Shown piece after piece: positions 6,523-6,812 of a stretch of 6,812 nucleotides of DNA. Position 1 is the stretch's first letter, and each line of letters begins with the position of its first letter. The position numbers and the translations under genes are program-made. The stretch is from Betaproteobacteria bacterium (GTDB lineage Bacteria > Pseudomonadota > Gammaproteobacteria > Burkholderiales > Rhodocyclaceae), in assembly GCA_028065725.1 (NCBI GenBank), contig JAPTVL010000472.1, positions 1-6,812 on the forward strand, given 5' to 3'. The notes under the pieces were generated by a model. That model was not told the origin of the DNA and made no database searches. It saw nothing but the letters and a program-made list of their open reading frames with translations.

Positions 6523-6812
6523 TCAGAAGCCGTACTGCAGGAATCCGCCGTCCACCGGCAGCACCGCGCCGGTGATGTAGCTGGCCGCCGGCAGGCACAG
6601 GAAGGCCACTGCCGCGGCCACCTCGTGCGGCTCGCCGATGCGCTGCATGGGCGTGCGCGCCAGCACCTCCTCGAGATACTCGGGCTGCGCCAGCGCCTCG
6701 GCCGTGCGCCGCGTGCGGATGTACCAGGGCGCCACCGCGTTGACGCGGATGCCGTCCTCGGCCCACTCGCAGGCCAGGTTGCGGGTCAGTTGATGCAGGC
6801 CGGCCTTGCTCA
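6523..6812 (-). CDS. Short-chain dehydrogenase/reductase (SDR) family oxidoreductase, C-terminal part, cut by the window edge
   Basis: The minus-strand frame is open from the right edge to TGA at 6525-6523, showing the last 95 codons (first full codon at 6810-6808). It starts [13 protein letters not shown], whose Lys (6807-6805) fits the catalytic Lys of the SDR YxxxK motif, with the Tyr just outside the window. Next come the conserved [14 protein letters not shown] segment, [19 protein letters not shown] and the [12 protein letters not shown]-terminal signature, ending GFLQYGF. The wording resembles bacterial proteins annotated as tropinone reductase homologues, but the substrate cannot be deduced. 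An ATG at 6735 is internal, as homology continues upstream of it. It converges on the phosphodiesterase gene with a 30-bp gap, so it is transcribed separately and probably unrelated to c-di-GMP signalling. Family assignment is firm. Confidence 0.93.
   Translation of the reverse strand, partial: SKAGLHQLTRNLACEWAEDGIRVNAVAPWYIRTRRTAEALAQPEYLEEVLARTPMQRIGEPHEVAAAVAFLCLPAASYITGAVLPVDGGFLQYGF

Overview
The window is a GC-rich bacterial chromosomal segment. Its densely packed coding regions show strong G/C bias at third codon positions. The mix of genes (AcpA/phospholipase C-type phosphoesterase, GST remnant, tropinone-reductase-like SDR, membrane c-di-GMP enzymes) suits a Gram-negative proteobacterium. 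A Xanthomonadales/Lysobacterales or Betaproteobacterial origin is an impression from how the proteins read, not a demonstrated placement.

Layout. (1) Positions 3-1799, + strand: the 3' part of a large secreted-type phosphoesterase gene, cut by the left window edge. (2) Positions 1849-2256, + strand: a decayed glutathione S-transferase gene. It lacks its N-terminal thioredoxin-fold domain and carries two in-frame stop codons and a pair of compensating single-base frameshifts. (3) A GC-rich hairpin at 2266-2292 probably ends that unit. (4) Positions 2350-3483, + strand: an integral-membrane diguanylate cyclase with intact active site and I-site. (5) Positions 3550-6492, + strand: a 980-residue Cache-HAMP-GAF-(degenerate GGDEF)-EAL protein, predicted to be a c-di-GMP phosphodiesterase. 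(6) Positions 6523-6812, - strand, convergent: the C-terminal part of a short-chain dehydrogenase/reductase, cut by the right edge.

The functional core is the adjacent cyclase and phosphodiesterase, 66 bp apart on the same strand. They look like a make/break pair for the second messenger c-di-GMP. The cyclase has a polytopic membrane input domain. The phosphodiesterase has a periplasmic Cache sensor and a cytoplasmic GAF domain. Its GGDEF domain has lost the catalytic motif but keeps an RxxD I-site at the canonical spacing, so it may act as a regulatory c-di-GMP-binding module.

I see no RNA genes, CRISPR array, insertion sequence or complete mobile element. I found no evidence for a wholly undescribed system. 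The points most worth checking are the I-site kept in the dead GGDEF domain and the clustered lesions in the GST remnant.
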